DNA from: JANQRZ01 sp965215165
GTDB lineage: Bacteria > Bacteroidota > Rhodothermia > Rhodothermales > JANQRZ01
DNA: 64,000 bases
Direction of reading: 5' to 3'
Assembly: GCA_965215165.1 (NCBI GenBank)
Contig: CBDCCX010000006.1
Coordinates: 620,001 to 684,000 of the forward strand
This document shows, one piece after another, positions 46,377-55,642 of the stretch. The number at the start of each line of letters is the position of its first letter. Positions within the stretch are counted from its first letter, which is position 1. The notes beneath the pieces were generated by a model that saw nothing but the letters and a program-made list of their open reading frames with translations, made no database searches and was not told the origin of the DNA. A program made the position numbers and the translations under genes.

Positions 46377-47063
46377 ATGCCCGGAGGAAAGAAAGGCAAG
46401 CAAGTGCGCCTACTCGTGGTGGACGACCATCCGATCGTCCGGCACGGCATCGTGCAGCTCATCGAGCAGCTCGACGGCTACGAAGTGGTAGCGCAAGCCG
46501 GTACCGCCCCGGAGGCCCTGAACCTCGCCGTCAGCGATAGCTACGACCTCGCTATCATCGACGTCTCCCTGCAGGGGCTGAGCGGACTGGAGCTAGTCAA
46601 GCAGATCCGCGAGCACGGCATCGAGATGCCGGTGCTGATGATGTCGATGCACGACGAGTCGTTCTACGCGGAGCGCTCGCTGCGGGCCGGGGCGCAGGGG
46701 TACGTGATGAAGCAGCGCGCCACGGCTGAGATCGTCTCGGCCATCGACCAGGTGATGGGCGGCGAGCTGTACCTCAGCGAGGAGCTGTCGGACAAGCTGC
46801 TGCGCCGCGCCGTCGGTGGGACCGTCGCGCCGGGCCAGGACGGCATCGCGCAGCTCTCCGACCGCGAGCTGGAGGTGCTACAGCTCCTCGGGCAGGGCGT
46901 CTCCACGCGCGAGGCCGCCGAGCGGCTCAGCCTCAGCGTCAAGACCATCGAGTCCTACCGGGCCAACATCAAGCGCAAGCTCGAGCTCAAGAACGCGACC
47001 GAGCTGATGCGCTTCGCCTTCGACTGGGTGCGGGCCTCTGCGGGGGAAGGGGACGCGGAGTAG
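46377..47063 (+). CDS. NarL/FixJ-type response regulator
   Basis: A 228-residue DNA-binding regulator. Receiver at about 10-128: acidic pair Asp16-Asp17 (VVDDHPI), phosphoacceptor Asp62 (AIIDVSL), Ser90 and Lys112 (VMKQ). The LuxR-type helix-turn-helix is at about 155-215 (LSDRELEVLQLLGQGVSTREAAERLSLSVKTIESYRANIKRKL). No histidine kinase lies beside it, so it is an orphan here. A protein with a lone PAS domain follows 271 bp downstream. Confidence 0.95.
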   Translation: MPGGKKGKQVRLLVVDDHPIVRHGIVQLIEQLDGYEVVAQAGTAPEALNLAVSDSYDLAIIDVSLQGLSGLELVKQIREHGIEMPVLMMSMHDESFYAERSLRAGAQGYVMKQRATAEIVSAIDQVMGGELYLSEELSDKLLRRAVGGTVAPGQDGIAQLSDRELEVLQLLGQGVSTREAAERLSLSVKTIESYRANIKRKLELKNATELMRFAFDWVRASAGEGDAE

Positions 47064-47334
47064 GTGGGGTCTCCACCGCCGCGTCCGGCCTCCGCGTCTG
47101 CCCCGTCGGTTCCGCTCCGGCGGGTGGATAGGCCGAGGCGGGCACGTCGCGACGTGCGGTGAACCCCGCCCCCGGAATGGGAGAATTGCCTGCGTTCGAA
47201 CGGGGTGTGTTCCTGCTGTTCTCTCTCCTCGAGAGTTCTTAAATAGGTAACGCGGCGGCCGGGACCGCTGCCGGGCACGAGGGTAGGTTGCTGGACCTAC
47301 GCCACCCGCACCACCACGACTGTTGAGAGGAGCC

Positions 47335-47703
47335 ATGAGCATGACTACGCTGAGGACCCAACGCCCGTCCTACACGCTGTCTCTGGTGGACCGGGGCGGC
47401 CTGGTGCAGTATCAGAGCGCCGCCATCGAGGCCCTGCTCGGCCACCGGCCGAACGACCTCGCCGGGGCGGCGTGGTTCTCTCTCGCCCACCCCGAGGACG
47501 CGCCGCCGGTGCGGGCCCAGTTCGCGGACCTCGTGAGCGGGAACGAGGCCAAGGCCCGGTGGGTGCTCCGCTTCCGCGCGGCCGAAGGCGGATGGCGGCA
47601 CGTCGAGGTGTACGCCCGCAACCTGATGGTGGACCCGGACGTGGGCGGCGTCCTGCTGAGCCTCCGCGCCCTCGGCGAGCGGCACGACGAGGCGGCCCGA
47701 TGA
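47335..47703 (+). CDS. Single PAS-domain protein
   Basis: A 122-residue protein consisting of one PAS_3-type fold: SLVDRGGLVQYQSAAIEALLGHRPNDLAGAAWFSLAHPEDAPPVRAQFADL, then KARWVLRFRAAEGGWRHVEVYARNLMVDPDVGGVLLSLR. No output domain is attached. It could be a sensor or adaptor passing a signal to a partner such as the upstream response regulator or a distant kinase. ATG 47335 has a purine-rich gagagga ahead of it, unusual in this window, which supports the start. Confidence 0.8.
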   Translation: MSMTTLRTQRPSYTLSLVDRGGLVQYQSAAIEALLGHRPNDLAGAAWFSLAHPEDAPPVRAQFADLVSGNEAKARWVLRFRAAEGGWRHVEVYARNLMVDPDVGGVLLSLRALGERHDEAAR

Positions 47704-47797
47704 GCTGGCGAACTTCCGACGTGACGCGCCTCTGGGCACGCAGGTCAAACCGAGGGGGGCACGGTGGGCGCGAGGCGTCTGCCGAGGCGGGGCAGAG

Positions 47798-47803
47798 TAT
47801 CTT
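47798..47803 (+). promoter_or_regulatory. Possible promoter box ahead of pyk (TATCTT)
   Basis: agagtatctttcgg ends 27 bp before the pyk ATG, matching TAnnTTT. Confidence 0.45.
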
Positions 47804-47830
47804 TCGGCTCACCCCACTGCTCCGGTTCTC

Positions 47831-49258
47831 ATGGAACGTCGTACCAAGATCGTCTGCACCCTCGGCCCAGCCTCGTCCAGCCCCGAGGTCATCCGCGGGC
47901 TGATCGCGGCGGGCCTCAACGTGGCGCGGCTCAACTTCTCCCACGGCACGCACGACGACCACCGCGAGACCATCCGCGTGGTCCGCGAGGAGTCCGAGCG
48001 CGCCGGCCGCGTGGTCCCTATCCTGCAGGACCTGCAAGGGCCGAAGATCCGCCTCGGCACCGTCGAGCACGGCGGCGTGCTGATCCACAAGGGGCAGACG
48101 CTGGTGCTGACGAGCGAGCCGCTCGAGGTCAGCACCCTCGAGCGAGTGTTCGTTTCCTACGACTCGCTGGCCGACGACGTGGAGCCGGGCGGGCGCATCC
48201 TGATCGACGACGGGCTGATCGAGCTGCGCGTCACGGCCGTCAACGGGACCGAGGTCGAGACCGAGGTCGTCGTCGGCGGGCCGCTGCGCTCGAAGAAGGG
48301 CGTCAACCTGCCGCACATCCGCACCACCCGGCCGTCGATGACCGAGAAGGACATCGAGGACCTGGAGTTCGGCCTCGCCAACCACGTGGACTTCATCGCG
48401 CTCTCGTTCGTCCGCACCGGCGTGGACGTGGACGTGCTCCTGGACCGGGTGCGCGCGAGCGGCCGCGAGGTCGGCATCATCGCCAAGATCGAGAAGCCCG
48501 AGGCGGTCGAGCACTTCGACGAGATCCTCGGCAAGGTGGACGGCATCATGATCGCGCGCGGCGACCTGGGCATCGAGATGCCGATGCAGGAGGTCCCCAT
48601 CGTGCAGAAGCAGATCATCCGCAAGTGCCTGGACGCCGCCAAGCCGGTCATCACGGCCACCCAGATGCTCGAGTCGATGATGGACAACCCCCGCCCGACG
48701 CGCGCCGAGGCCTCGGACGTGGCGAACGCCGTGCTCGACGGCTCCGACGCCGTGATGCTCTCCGGCGAGACCGCCGCCGGCAAGTACCCCGTCCGCACCG
48801 TCGAGGCGATGAACGAGATCATCCGCACCGCCGAGCGCAACCGCGTCGGCCTCGGCGGCTGGCAGGCCGCGAGCCAGGTCTACGCCGACGAAGACAGCCG
48901 CGTGACGCGCGCGATCTCCTACACGGCGGTCGAGCTCGCCCAGGAGGTCGGGGCCGTCGCCATCGCGTGCCTGACGCACTCCGGCTCGACGGCCCGCGCC
49001 ATCGCCCGCCACCGGCCCTCGGTGCCGGTGCTGGCGTTCACCGACAAGCAGCGCGTGCTCGGCCGCCTCGCGCTCGTCTGGGGCACGCGCGGCGTCGGCG
49101 TCCCCTTCCAGCACCACACCGACGACGGCATCGGCACCGTGCGCCGCATCCTGATTGAGCGCGGCGTGGCCGGGCCGGGCGACCGCATCGTGATCACGGC
49201 CGGCCTCCCGCTACCGGCGAAGGGCCTGACCAACATGGTCCACGTGAGCGAGCTGTAG
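47831..49258 (+). CDS. pyk: Pyruvate kinase
   Basis: A 475-residue enzyme making pyruvate and ATP from phosphoenolpyruvate and ADP. Motifs in order: MERRTKIVCTLGPAS, ARLNFSHGTHDDH, ILQDLQGPKIRLG, the K+/Mg2+ site IIAKIEKPEAVEHFDEIL, GIMIARGDLGIEMP, KPVITATQMLESM and the C-terminal domain to residue 475. The B domain is present (about 70-170). There is no PEP-utiliser extension. Monocistronic. Confidence 0.97.
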   Translation: MERRTKIVCTLGPASSSPEVIRGLIAAGLNVARLNFSHGTHDDHRETIRVVREESERAGRVVPILQDLQGPKIRLGTVEHGGVLIHKGQTLVLTSEPLEVSTLERVFVSYDSLADDVEPGGRILIDDGLIELRVTAVNGTEVETEVVVGGPLRSKKGVNLPHIRTTRPSMTEKDIEDLEFGLANHVDFIALSFVRTGVDVDVLLDRVRASGREVGIIAKIEKPEAVEHFDEILGKVDGIMIARGDLGIEMPMQEVPIVQKQIIRKCLDAAKPVITATQMLESMMDNPRPTRAEASDVANAVLDGSDAVMLSGETAAGKYPVRTVEAMNEIIRTAERNRVGLGGWQAASQVYADEDSRVTRAISYTAVELAQEVGAVAIACLTHSGSTARAIARHRPSVPVLAFTDKQRVLGRLALVWGTRGVGVPFQHHTDDGIGTVRRILIERGVAGPGDRIVITAGLPLPAKGLTNMVHVSEL

Positions 49259-49268
49259 CCCAGGCCGG

Positions 49269-50456
49269 CTACGCCGTGGCGGTCGCCGAGCGGGTCAGGG
49301 GCTCGAAGCCGCCGTCGTCCCACTGCTCGCGCAGGTCGAGGCCGCGCGCGGCGAGGGCAGCGAAGAACGGCTCGGGCGGGACGATGCGCTCGGGCGGGGC
49401 CGCGCCGCCACCCGGCACCGCGCCGGTGGCGAGGAGCGTGGCGATGGCCGCCGCCGGGAAGCTTGTGCTGCGCTGCATCGCGGAGAAGCCCATCGCTGGG
49501 TCGTGGTGGTCGACGAGCTCGAAGGTGAGCGTCCGCGCCTCGCTCCCGATCCGGCCGTCGAGGCGGATGCGGACCAGGACCGCGTCGTGCGTGGCCCCGC
49601 CGAGGTGCTCGCGGAGCCGGCGCGTGAGCAGGTCGCGGTAGCTCAGGTGCGTCTGCACGTCCACCGACCGCTCGTCGCCGAAGCCGAGCGCGAGCACGGC
49701 CCGCATCGCTGCGGCGTGGCCGGGGTGGCGGAGCGTCTTGTAGTCCAGGTGCTGGACGCGGCCGGCGAGGTCGAGCGGGAGGGTCGAGAGCTTGCTGGCC
49801 GTGGCGAAGGCCTCCAGCGTCTCGAAGGGCGGCGGGAACGAGACCGCCTCCAGGCCGGAGAGCGGCGGGACCGTCTGGAGCGCTCCGTCGCGGATCGCCG
49901 GGGCCGGGGCGGTGTAGCTCGTCACGAGGCGGTCGGCCCCGTAGCCGAGCCGGTGGAAGAGGGGGGCCTCCGCCTCGACAGGGATGTTCCCGACGCGCAT
50001 CGTGACGGTCTCGACCTCGTCGAAGCGGCCCAGCCCGTAGAACACGAGGACGTTGACCAGGCCCGGAGCCAAGCCGCAGTTCGGGACTATCCAGCGCCCA
50101 GCGCGCTTCGCCTCGTCGTGGAGCGCCAGCTCCTGCCCGACCGCCGCCTCGTCGCCGCCGAGGTCGCAGAAGTGCGCGCCCGCGCCGAGCGACAGGGCCG
50201 CCAGCTTCGGGTTGAGCGTCGGCGCGCTGCTGCCGATCACGCACGCGCTCCCGGCCAGCACCGGGGTGATCGCGCGCTCGTCGCGGGCGTCGACGCGGAC
50301 GGTGCGGACCTTCGGGCTTTGGATGAACTCCTTGAGCGCGCGCAGGCGGCCGCTCCGGTTGTCGCACACCTGCACGTGCGTCACCTCGGAGCGCACGGTC
50401 AGGTCGCAGGCAATCGCCGAGCCGATAGGTCCAGCCCCGAGGACGGTGATCTTCAT
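49269..50456 (-). CDS. Saccharopine dehydrogenase-like oxidoreductase
   Basis: A 395-residue protein of the saccharopine dehydrogenase/Lys9-like family. The Rossmann motif MKITVLGAGPIGSAIACDL starts the chain and D-R-S-G-R follows the second strand. ARDERAITPVLAGSACVIGSSAP, and NCGLAPGLVNVLV with FDEVETVTMRVGNIP, match the family. Substrate may be an amino acid in lysine or related metabolism, but the genuine saccharopine step cannot be proved. ATG 50456 places the Rossmann fold at the N-terminus. It is tail-to-tail with pyk, 10 bp apart. Confidence 0.88.
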   Translation of the reverse strand: MKITVLGAGPIGSAIACDLTVRSEVTHVQVCDNRSGRLRALKEFIQSPKVRTVRVDARDERAITPVLAGSACVIGSSAPTLNPKLAALSLGAGAHFCDLGGDEAAVGQELALHDEAKRAGRWIVPNCGLAPGLVNVLVFYGLGRFDEVETVTMRVGNIPVEAEAPLFHRLGYGADRLVTSYTAPAPAIRDGALQTVPPLSGLEAVSFPPPFETLEAFATASKLSTLPLDLAGRVQHLDYKTLRHPGHAAAMRAVLALGFGDERSVDVQTHLSYRDLLTRRLREHLGGATHDAVLVRIRLDGRIGSEARTLTFELVDHHDPAMGFSAMQRSTSFPAAAIATLLATGAVPGGGAAPPERIVPPEPFFAALAARGLDLREQWDDGGFEPLTRSATATA

Positions 50457-50628
50457 AGCGAAACGGTAGGGTGGAGAGACAGGGAACAGTTGAGGGGTGT
50501 GCGGAGCGTGGAGGGCGGGGAGGAAATCGCCCCGTCTCACTCGTTGCGATTACGGTTCAGTGTAAGACCCTCCCGCTCCGTCCAGTCCCCCCACGCCCAA
50601 AGATCGTCCTCCCGCGCCCTCTCCGCGC

Positions 50629-52260
50629 TCACCGCGACCCGGCGAAGCGGAGGAGGACGGTCGACAGCCCGACGAGCCCCATCAGCAGCACGCTGTAGGC
50701 CGCCGCCGAGCCGAACTCGTAGAGCCGGAGCTGCGCCAGGATCTCGACCGAGATCGGCCGGTTGCCGAAGACGTAGAGCATGATCGAGGAGACGAACTCG
50801 CCGAGGGCCGCCACGAACGTCAGCAGCGTGCCGGCCGCCACGCCGGGCAGGATCGCCGGCCACACGACGCGCCGGAACGTCGTCCACGTCCCCGCACCCA
50901 GGTCGGCCGACGCCTCGGTCAGGCGCTCGTCGAAGGCGTCGAGCGCGGCCGTCGTCGAGCGGACCACGAGCGGGATGTGGCGGACGAAGTAGGCCAGCGG
51001 CAGCAGCCAGAACGTCCCGACGAGCACCTGCCCGGCCGACAAGGGCGACGGCTCGGAGAACGTCACGATCAGGTTGAGCGCGATCACGGTGCCGGGAATC
51101 GCGAACGGGAGGACGGCGAGCGTACGGAGCGCCCACCGCCCTGGCACGTAGCTGCTCGCCAACACGACCGCCGCCGCCACGCCGAAGACGACGTTCGCCG
51201 CCGTCGCTGCCGTCGCCATGCCGAGGCTGTTCAGGATCGGGTCGAGGAACTGCGGGTCGGCGAAGAGCGAGGCGTAGTTGCCCAGCGTCCAGCGCTCGGG
51301 CAGGATCTGCACGGTCCAGCTCGCCGTGTCGGCAAACGAGATCAGCCCGACCGTCAGCACCGGCAGCACGACGAACACGAGCGCGACCGCCACCCCGATT
51401 CCGGCCACGACGGCGGCCGGTCCGCCCACCGGGGTCACCGGCCGCGCGGTGCCCTTCGACGCGCCGAGGAGGGTGCGCCCCGGCCGGGCCTCGAGCAGAA
51501 GGAGGAAGCCGAGGCAGATCGCCGTCAGGACCGCCGAGACGGCGGCCGAGAGCGCGAGGTCGCCGTTGAGCTTGAGGTTGTAGATCTGCACCGTCAGAAA
51601 TGGCTCGGTCCCGGCGAAGAGGAGGGGCGCGGTGAAGCTCGCCATCGAGAGCATGAACACCAGCAGCGCCGCCCCGACCAGCGCCGGCCGGAGCAGCGGC
51701 AGCACGACGCGGCGGAACGCCCGGCGGCCTCCCGCCCCGAGGTCGGCCGACGCTTCCAGGAGGCTCGCGTCGAGGTCCCGGAGCGCGGCGCTCGCGAAGA
51801 GGAAGAAGTAGACGTAGAAGGCGTAGACGTGGACCAGCCACACCGCCCACAGCCCGCTGAAGGCGAACGGCACCTCGGCCAGCCCCAGCCCGTCGCGGAG
51901 CGCGCGCGGCAGGATGCCCGTCTCGCCGTAGAGGAACAGGAACGCCAGCACGCCGACGAGCGGCGGCAGCGCCAGCGGCAGCGCCGCCGCCGCCTGCACC
52001 GTCCGCCGGAGCGGCAGGTCGTAGCGCCACAGCGCCCACGCCAGCCCCGTCCCGACCACGCTCGCCCCGGCGACCGTCGCCAGCGAAATGCCGACCGAGT
52101 TGACGAGCGCCCGCACGTTCGCCCCGCGCCAGCCGCCGAAGAACTCGCCCAGGTGGCTGACCCCGAGGGCGAGGGTCTGCAGCGCCGGCCACAGCACGTA
52201 CCCGACGAGCACGAGCGCCACCGGCACGGCGAGCACGAGAGCAGCGCGGCGCGTCAGCAT
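50629..52260 (-). CDS. ABC transporter permease, two fused permease domains (iron/thiamine type)
   Basis: A 543-residue integral membrane protein containing two binding-protein-dependent transport (BPD) domains in one chain, as in FbpB, ThiP or SfuB. Each half has an EAA loop that docks the ATPase: LLEASADLGAGGRRAFRRVVLP in the first and LTEASADLGAGTWTTFRRVVWP in the second. About twelve membrane helices are visible. No ATP-binding or substrate-binding subunit is adjacent; they must be elsewhere. Cargo is probably ferric iron, thiamine or a similar small ligand. Confidence 0.92.
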   Translation of the reverse strand: MLTRRAALVLAVPVALVLVGYVLWPALQTLALGVSHLGEFFGGWRGANVRALVNSVGISLATVAGASVVGTGLAWALWRYDLPLRRTVQAAAALPLALPPLVGVLAFLFLYGETGILPRALRDGLGLAEVPFAFSGLWAVWLVHVYAFYVYFFLFASAALRDLDASLLEASADLGAGGRRAFRRVVLPLLRPALVGAALLVFMLSMASFTAPLLFAGTEPFLTVQIYNLKLNGDLALSAAVSAVLTAICLGFLLLLEARPGRTLLGASKGTARPVTPVGGPAAVVAGIGVAVALVFVVLPVLTVGLISFADTASWTVQILPERWTLGNYASLFADPQFLDPILNSLGMATAATAANVVFGVAAAVVLASSYVPGRWALRTLAVLPFAIPGTVIALNLIVTFSEPSPLSAGQVLVGTFWLLPLAYFVRHIPLVVRSTTAALDAFDERLTEASADLGAGTWTTFRRVVWPAILPGVAAGTLLTFVAALGEFVSSIMLYVFGNRPISVEILAQLRLYEFGSAAAYSVLLMGLVGLSTVLLRFAGSR

Positions 52261-52278
52261 AAAGTCGCCAAGCAGACG

Positions 52279-53158
52279 TCAGATAGAGTGAAACCAGCCG
52301 TCATCGACATGAACGCGCTCTACCACTTCGGTTTCGACTTCTACTCCAAGTCTCAACTCTTTGAGCTTGTCTGCTAGCGCATCTCCATCGATCAGGTCGA
52401 TTGGAGGTGCTCCGTCTCGGGTTGCTTCGCGGACCGCATCGCGGGTGAAGTGCCCTGTGGTAATGAAGAGACCTTTGTCCGCTCGCCCAATCATGGCACC
52501 GCGAAAATCGCGGATGTGCGGGGAGGTCACAGACCCCTGATAGCGCTTGCACTGGAAAATGACGTGGAAGCTCAACAAGCCTCCCACGCGCATGATCCCC
52601 TTGCCGTCGATGCCGCCGTCTCCGCTCTTGCCTGTCACCTCGACTTGGATGAACCCAGATTCCCTAAGCAAGCGCTTGGTCAAGCGCTCGAAGCCATCGG
52701 GGGAGAGCTCTTCCGTGAGCACCCGGTGCAAGGTCGCGCGCCACGATTTAGCTTCTTCGGGGGCATCGTCAGAGGATTCCTCTAGCTCCTCCGCTTCACG
52801 CTCGGCACGCTCTCGTCTGTTCACCTCACGGACGAAACGGACAATCTCATCTGGGTCGATCCGCTCCACGTCACGCTGGTCGGGTTTCAAGACCCACACG
52901 CCCCGGCTGGAGTTTTCGATGACGCCGTACTTCGTACTTCTTCAGGTAGGTTCGTGCCCAGGCCAGCCGGTACTCGATCTCTGTCTGGTTGCTCTTCTCA
53001 GGATTGTGTAGCGCCTCGAGTACATCGTCCGACAGGTCCAATCTGCTGGTGGTGGCTTCGTTGATCTCACTGATCGAACCTGAGCCGCCAAGTTCATGCA
53101 GCGCCGCGAGCAGGGGGTTCATCATCTCGTGGTACTGCGGGACCTGGTCTCTTTTCAT
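52279..53158 (-). pseudogene. mrr: Mrr-type restriction endonuclease, frameshifted by a 7-bp duplication
   Basis: From ATG 53158 the N-terminal Mrr winged-helix part reads MKRDQVPQYHEMMNPLLAAL...RLAWARTYLKKY, then goes out of frame. From about 52917 another frame continues GVWVLKPDQRDVERIDPDEI and the catalytic domain GFERLTKRLLRESGF, GDGGIDGKG and FQCKRYQGSV (PD-(D/E)XK: Asp and QxK intact). The break is exactly explained by a tandem copy of gtacttc at 52927-52933 and 52934-52940. Removing one copy restores KYGVIENSSRGVWVL and one 290-residue protein that would cut modified (methylated) DNA. Confidence 0.9.
52927..52940. repeat. 7-bp tandem duplication that breaks the mrr reading frame
   Basis: Two perfect copies of gtacttc stand head to tail. 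They cause a +7 (net +1) shift inside the linker between the winged-helix and nuclease domains. Confidence 0.9.
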
Positions 53159-53243
53159 CTTCTCGGGTCTATCGCTTGAGGCAGATGGAATCTACGCCTG
53201 GGCGCGACATGTTTAGGTTTTCCCGATCCACGCCAAGCGAGGC

Positions 53244-53249
53244 TATCTT
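53244..53249 (+). promoter_or_regulatory. Promoter -10 box of tRNA-Arg (TATCTT)
   Basis: ggctatctttctcc ends 9 bp before the first tRNA base, the right place for a -10/-7 element if transcription starts near the tRNA 5' end. A ttttcc stretch about 22 bp upstream may be the distal element. Confidence 0.5.
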
Positions 53250-53258
53250 TCTCCCCCT

Positions 53259-53331
53259 GCCCTCGTAGCTCAGGGGAAAGAGCGTCGGTTTCCTAAACCG
53301 CAGGTCGCAGGTTCGAATCCTGCCGAGGGCG
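53259..53331 (+). tRNA. tRNA-Arg(CCT)
   Basis: Cloverleaf: acceptor gccctcg/cgagggc, D arm gctc/gagc, anticodon loop ttcctaa (anticodon CCT, reading AGG), variable aggtc, T arm gcagg/cctgc with ttcgaat, discriminator G. The outermost anticodon-stem pair (T27/C43) is mismatched. CCA is not encoded. Confidence 0.95.
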
Positions 53332-53395
53332 CGCAGTCGCGAGGGATCGGCGGCCGGGGCCAGGGGTTGAAGCAGACCCGCCGATCCCGCCTTGC

Positions 53396-55642
53396 ATGAC
53401 ACAGCCCCCCGCTCTACCCGAGGCCTCCACCGATGCAGCCCGGCTCGCGCTGCCGGTCGAGGGGATGGAGTGCGCCGCGTGCGCCGTTCGCGTCGAGAAG
53501 GCGCTCGGCAAGCAGACCGGCGTCCGCTCGGCGAGCGTCAACTATGCCACGGCCGAAGCGCTCGTCGCCTACGATCCGGCCGCAACCAGCCTGGACCGGC
53601 TCGCCGCCGCCGTCGAGGCGACGGGCTACCGGGTCCGAACCGAGACCCCCGACGAGGCGGAGGCTGCCGAGGAGCGCGAGGCAGGCTACCGGGCGACGCG
53701 CCGACGGACCATCATTGCCGTGCTGCTGTCGCTGCCGGTCATGGTGCTCTCAATGGCGCACGGGGCGCTCGACTTCGCCGGGATGCGGTGGGTGATGCTC
53801 GCGCTCACGACGCCCGTCGTGGTCTGGGCGGGCGCACCGTTTTTCGCCGGGGCGTGGCGCTCGCTCCGCCACCGCGCAACCGACATGAACACGCTCGTCG
53901 CGCTCGGCGTCGGCGCGGCTTATGGGTACAGCGCCCTCGCCACGCTCGCGCCGGGGCTGTGGGTGCGGACGACTGGCGCGGTGCCGGAGGTCTACTTCGA
54001 GGCCGCCGCCGTGATCGTCACCCTGATCCTGCTCGGGCGGCGGCTGGAGGAGCGGGCGAAGCGGCAGACCGGCGCGGCCGTCCGCGCGCTGATCGGGCTG
54101 CAACCGGAGACGGCGCGCGTCCGCCGCGACGGCCGCGAGGTCGAGGTCCCGGTGGCGGACGTAGCGGTGGGCGACGTGCTCGTGGTGCGGCCGGGCGAGC
54201 GGGTGCCGCTCGACGGGACCGTCACGGAAGGCGCGTCGGCCGTGGACGAGAGCATGCTCACCGGCGAGCCGCTGCCGGTCGAGAAGCGGCCGGGCGACGC
54301 GGTCACGGGCGCGACGCTCAACCGGACGGGCGCGTTCGCCTTCCGCGTCACGCGCACCGGCGAGGGCACGACGCTGGCCCAGATCGTCCGGCTCGTCCGG
54401 GAGGCGCAGGGCCGCAAAGCCCCGATCCAACGCCTCGCCGACACCGTGGCCGGCGTCTTCGTGCCGGTCGTCCTGCTCATCGCCGTCGCCGCGTTCGTGG
54501 TCTGGCTCGCCGTCGGGCCGGAGCCGCCGCTTGCGCACGCGCTGCTCGCCCTCGTCAGCGTGCTCATCATCGCCTGCCCGTGCGCGCTCGGGCTCGCCAC
54601 GCCGACGGCCATCGTCGTGGCGACGGGCCGCGCCGCCGAGCAGGGCCTCCTCTTCAAAGGCGGCGACGCCGTCGAGCGCGTCGGCGATGTCGAGGTTGTG
54701 CTGCTCGACAAGACGGGGACGCTCACCGAGGGCACGCCCCGGCTCACCGACATCGCCCCGCTCGGCCGGTGGACGGAGGCCGACCTGCTCGCGTTCGCCG
54801 CCGCGGCCGAAGCCCGGAGCGAGCACCCGATTGGCGAAGCCATCGTCGCCGAGGCCGAGGCGCGACGCCTCGCGCTGCCGCCCGCCGAGGCCTTCGAGTC
54901 GCAGACCGGCCTGGGGATCGAGGCGACGGTCGGCGGGCGGGCCGTGCGGATCGGCAACCGGGACTTTTTGGCCGAGCACGGCATCGAACAGACCGGCCTC
55001 GATGGGATCGAAGCCGACCTGGCGCGCTCGGGCAAGACGGTCGTCCGCGTGGCGATCGCTGGCGAGGCAGCGGGCGTGCTCGCGGTCGCCGACACGGTGC
55101 GGCCGACCTCGAAGGAGGCCGTCGCCGCGCTCCACGGCCTCGGCCTCGAGGTGGTGATGGTGACGGGCGATGCCGAGGCGTCGGCACGCGCCGTGGCGGC
55201 CGCCGTCGGGATCGAGCGCGTCGAGGCGAACGTCCGGCCCGCCGACAAGGCCGAGGTCGTCCGGCGCTACCAGCGCGCAGGCAAGACCGTGGCGATGGTC
55301 GGCGACGGGATCAACGACGCGCCCGCGCTCGCAGCTGCGGACGTCGGCGTGGCGATGGGGGCCGGGACCGACATCGCCGTCGAGGCCAGCGACGTGACCC
55401 TCGTGCGCGACAGCCTGCTCGCCGTCGCCGACGCGTTCCGGCTCTCGCGGCGGACGATGCGGACGATCCGGCAAAACCTGTTCTTCGCCTTCGTCTACAA
55501 CGTCGTCGGCATACCGGTCGCGGCCGGCGTGCTCTACCCGGCCTTCGGCCTCCTGCTCTCGCCGGTCATCGCCTCGGCGGCGATGGCGCTCTCGTCGGTG
55601 TCGGTCGTCACGAACAGCCTCCGCCTGCGCCGCCTCAGGTGA
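53396..55642 (+). CDS. copA: Copper-exporting P1B-type ATPase CopA
   Basis: A 748-residue heavy-metal ATPase of the cytoplasmic membrane. One N-terminal HMA domain with the binding site MECAAC (Cys26, Cys29). Eight membrane helices, with CPCALGLATPT in the sixth (near residue 391) giving Cu(I) selectivity. Phosphorylation motif DKTGTLTEG (Asp438), SEHPIG for ATP binding and the hinge GDGINDAPALAAADVG are intact. It exports Cu+ using ATP. Its last 8 bp overlap the 3' end of the convergent fusion gene. A DUF411 metal-binding lipoprotein gene lies 3 kb on. Confidence 0.95.
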   Translation: MTQPPALPEASTDAARLALPVEGMECAACAVRVEKALGKQTGVRSASVNYATAEALVAYDPAATSLDRLAAAVEATGYRVRTETPDEAEAAEEREAGYRATRRRTIIAVLLSLPVMVLSMAHGALDFAGMRWVMLALTTPVVVWAGAPFFAGAWRSLRHRATDMNTLVALGVGAAYGYSALATLAPGLWVRTTGAVPEVYFEAAAVIVTLILLGRRLEERAKRQTGAAVRALIGLQPETARVRRDGREVEVPVADVAVGDVLVVRPGERVPLDGTVTEGASAVDESMLTGEPLPVEKRPGDAVTGATLNRTGAFAFRVTRTGEGTTLAQIVRLVREAQGRKAPIQRLADTVAGVFVPVVLLIAVAAFVVWLAVGPEPPLAHALLALVSVLIIACPCALGLATPTAIVVATGRAAEQGLLFKGGDAVERVGDVEVVLLDKTGTLTEGTPRLTDIAPLGRWTEADLLAFAAAAEARSEHPIGEAIVAEAEARRLALPPAEAFESQTGLGIEATVGGRAVRIGNRDFLAEHGIEQTGLDGIEADLARSGKTVVRVAIAGEAAGVLAVADTVRPTSKEAVAALHGLGLEVVMVTGDAEASARAVAAAVGIERVEANVRPADKAEVVRRYQRAGKTVAMVGDGINDAPALAAADVGVAMGAGTDIAVEASDVTLVRDSLLAVADAFRLSRRTMRTIRQNLFFAFVYNVVGIPVAAGVLYPAFGLLLSPVIASAAMALSSVSVVTNSLRLRRLR

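Noticed and set aside
52279..53158. Two separate genes (winged-helix protein and nuclease)
   Set aside because: Removing one copy of the 7-bp duplication joins them into one normal Mrr protein, so a frameshift is simpler.
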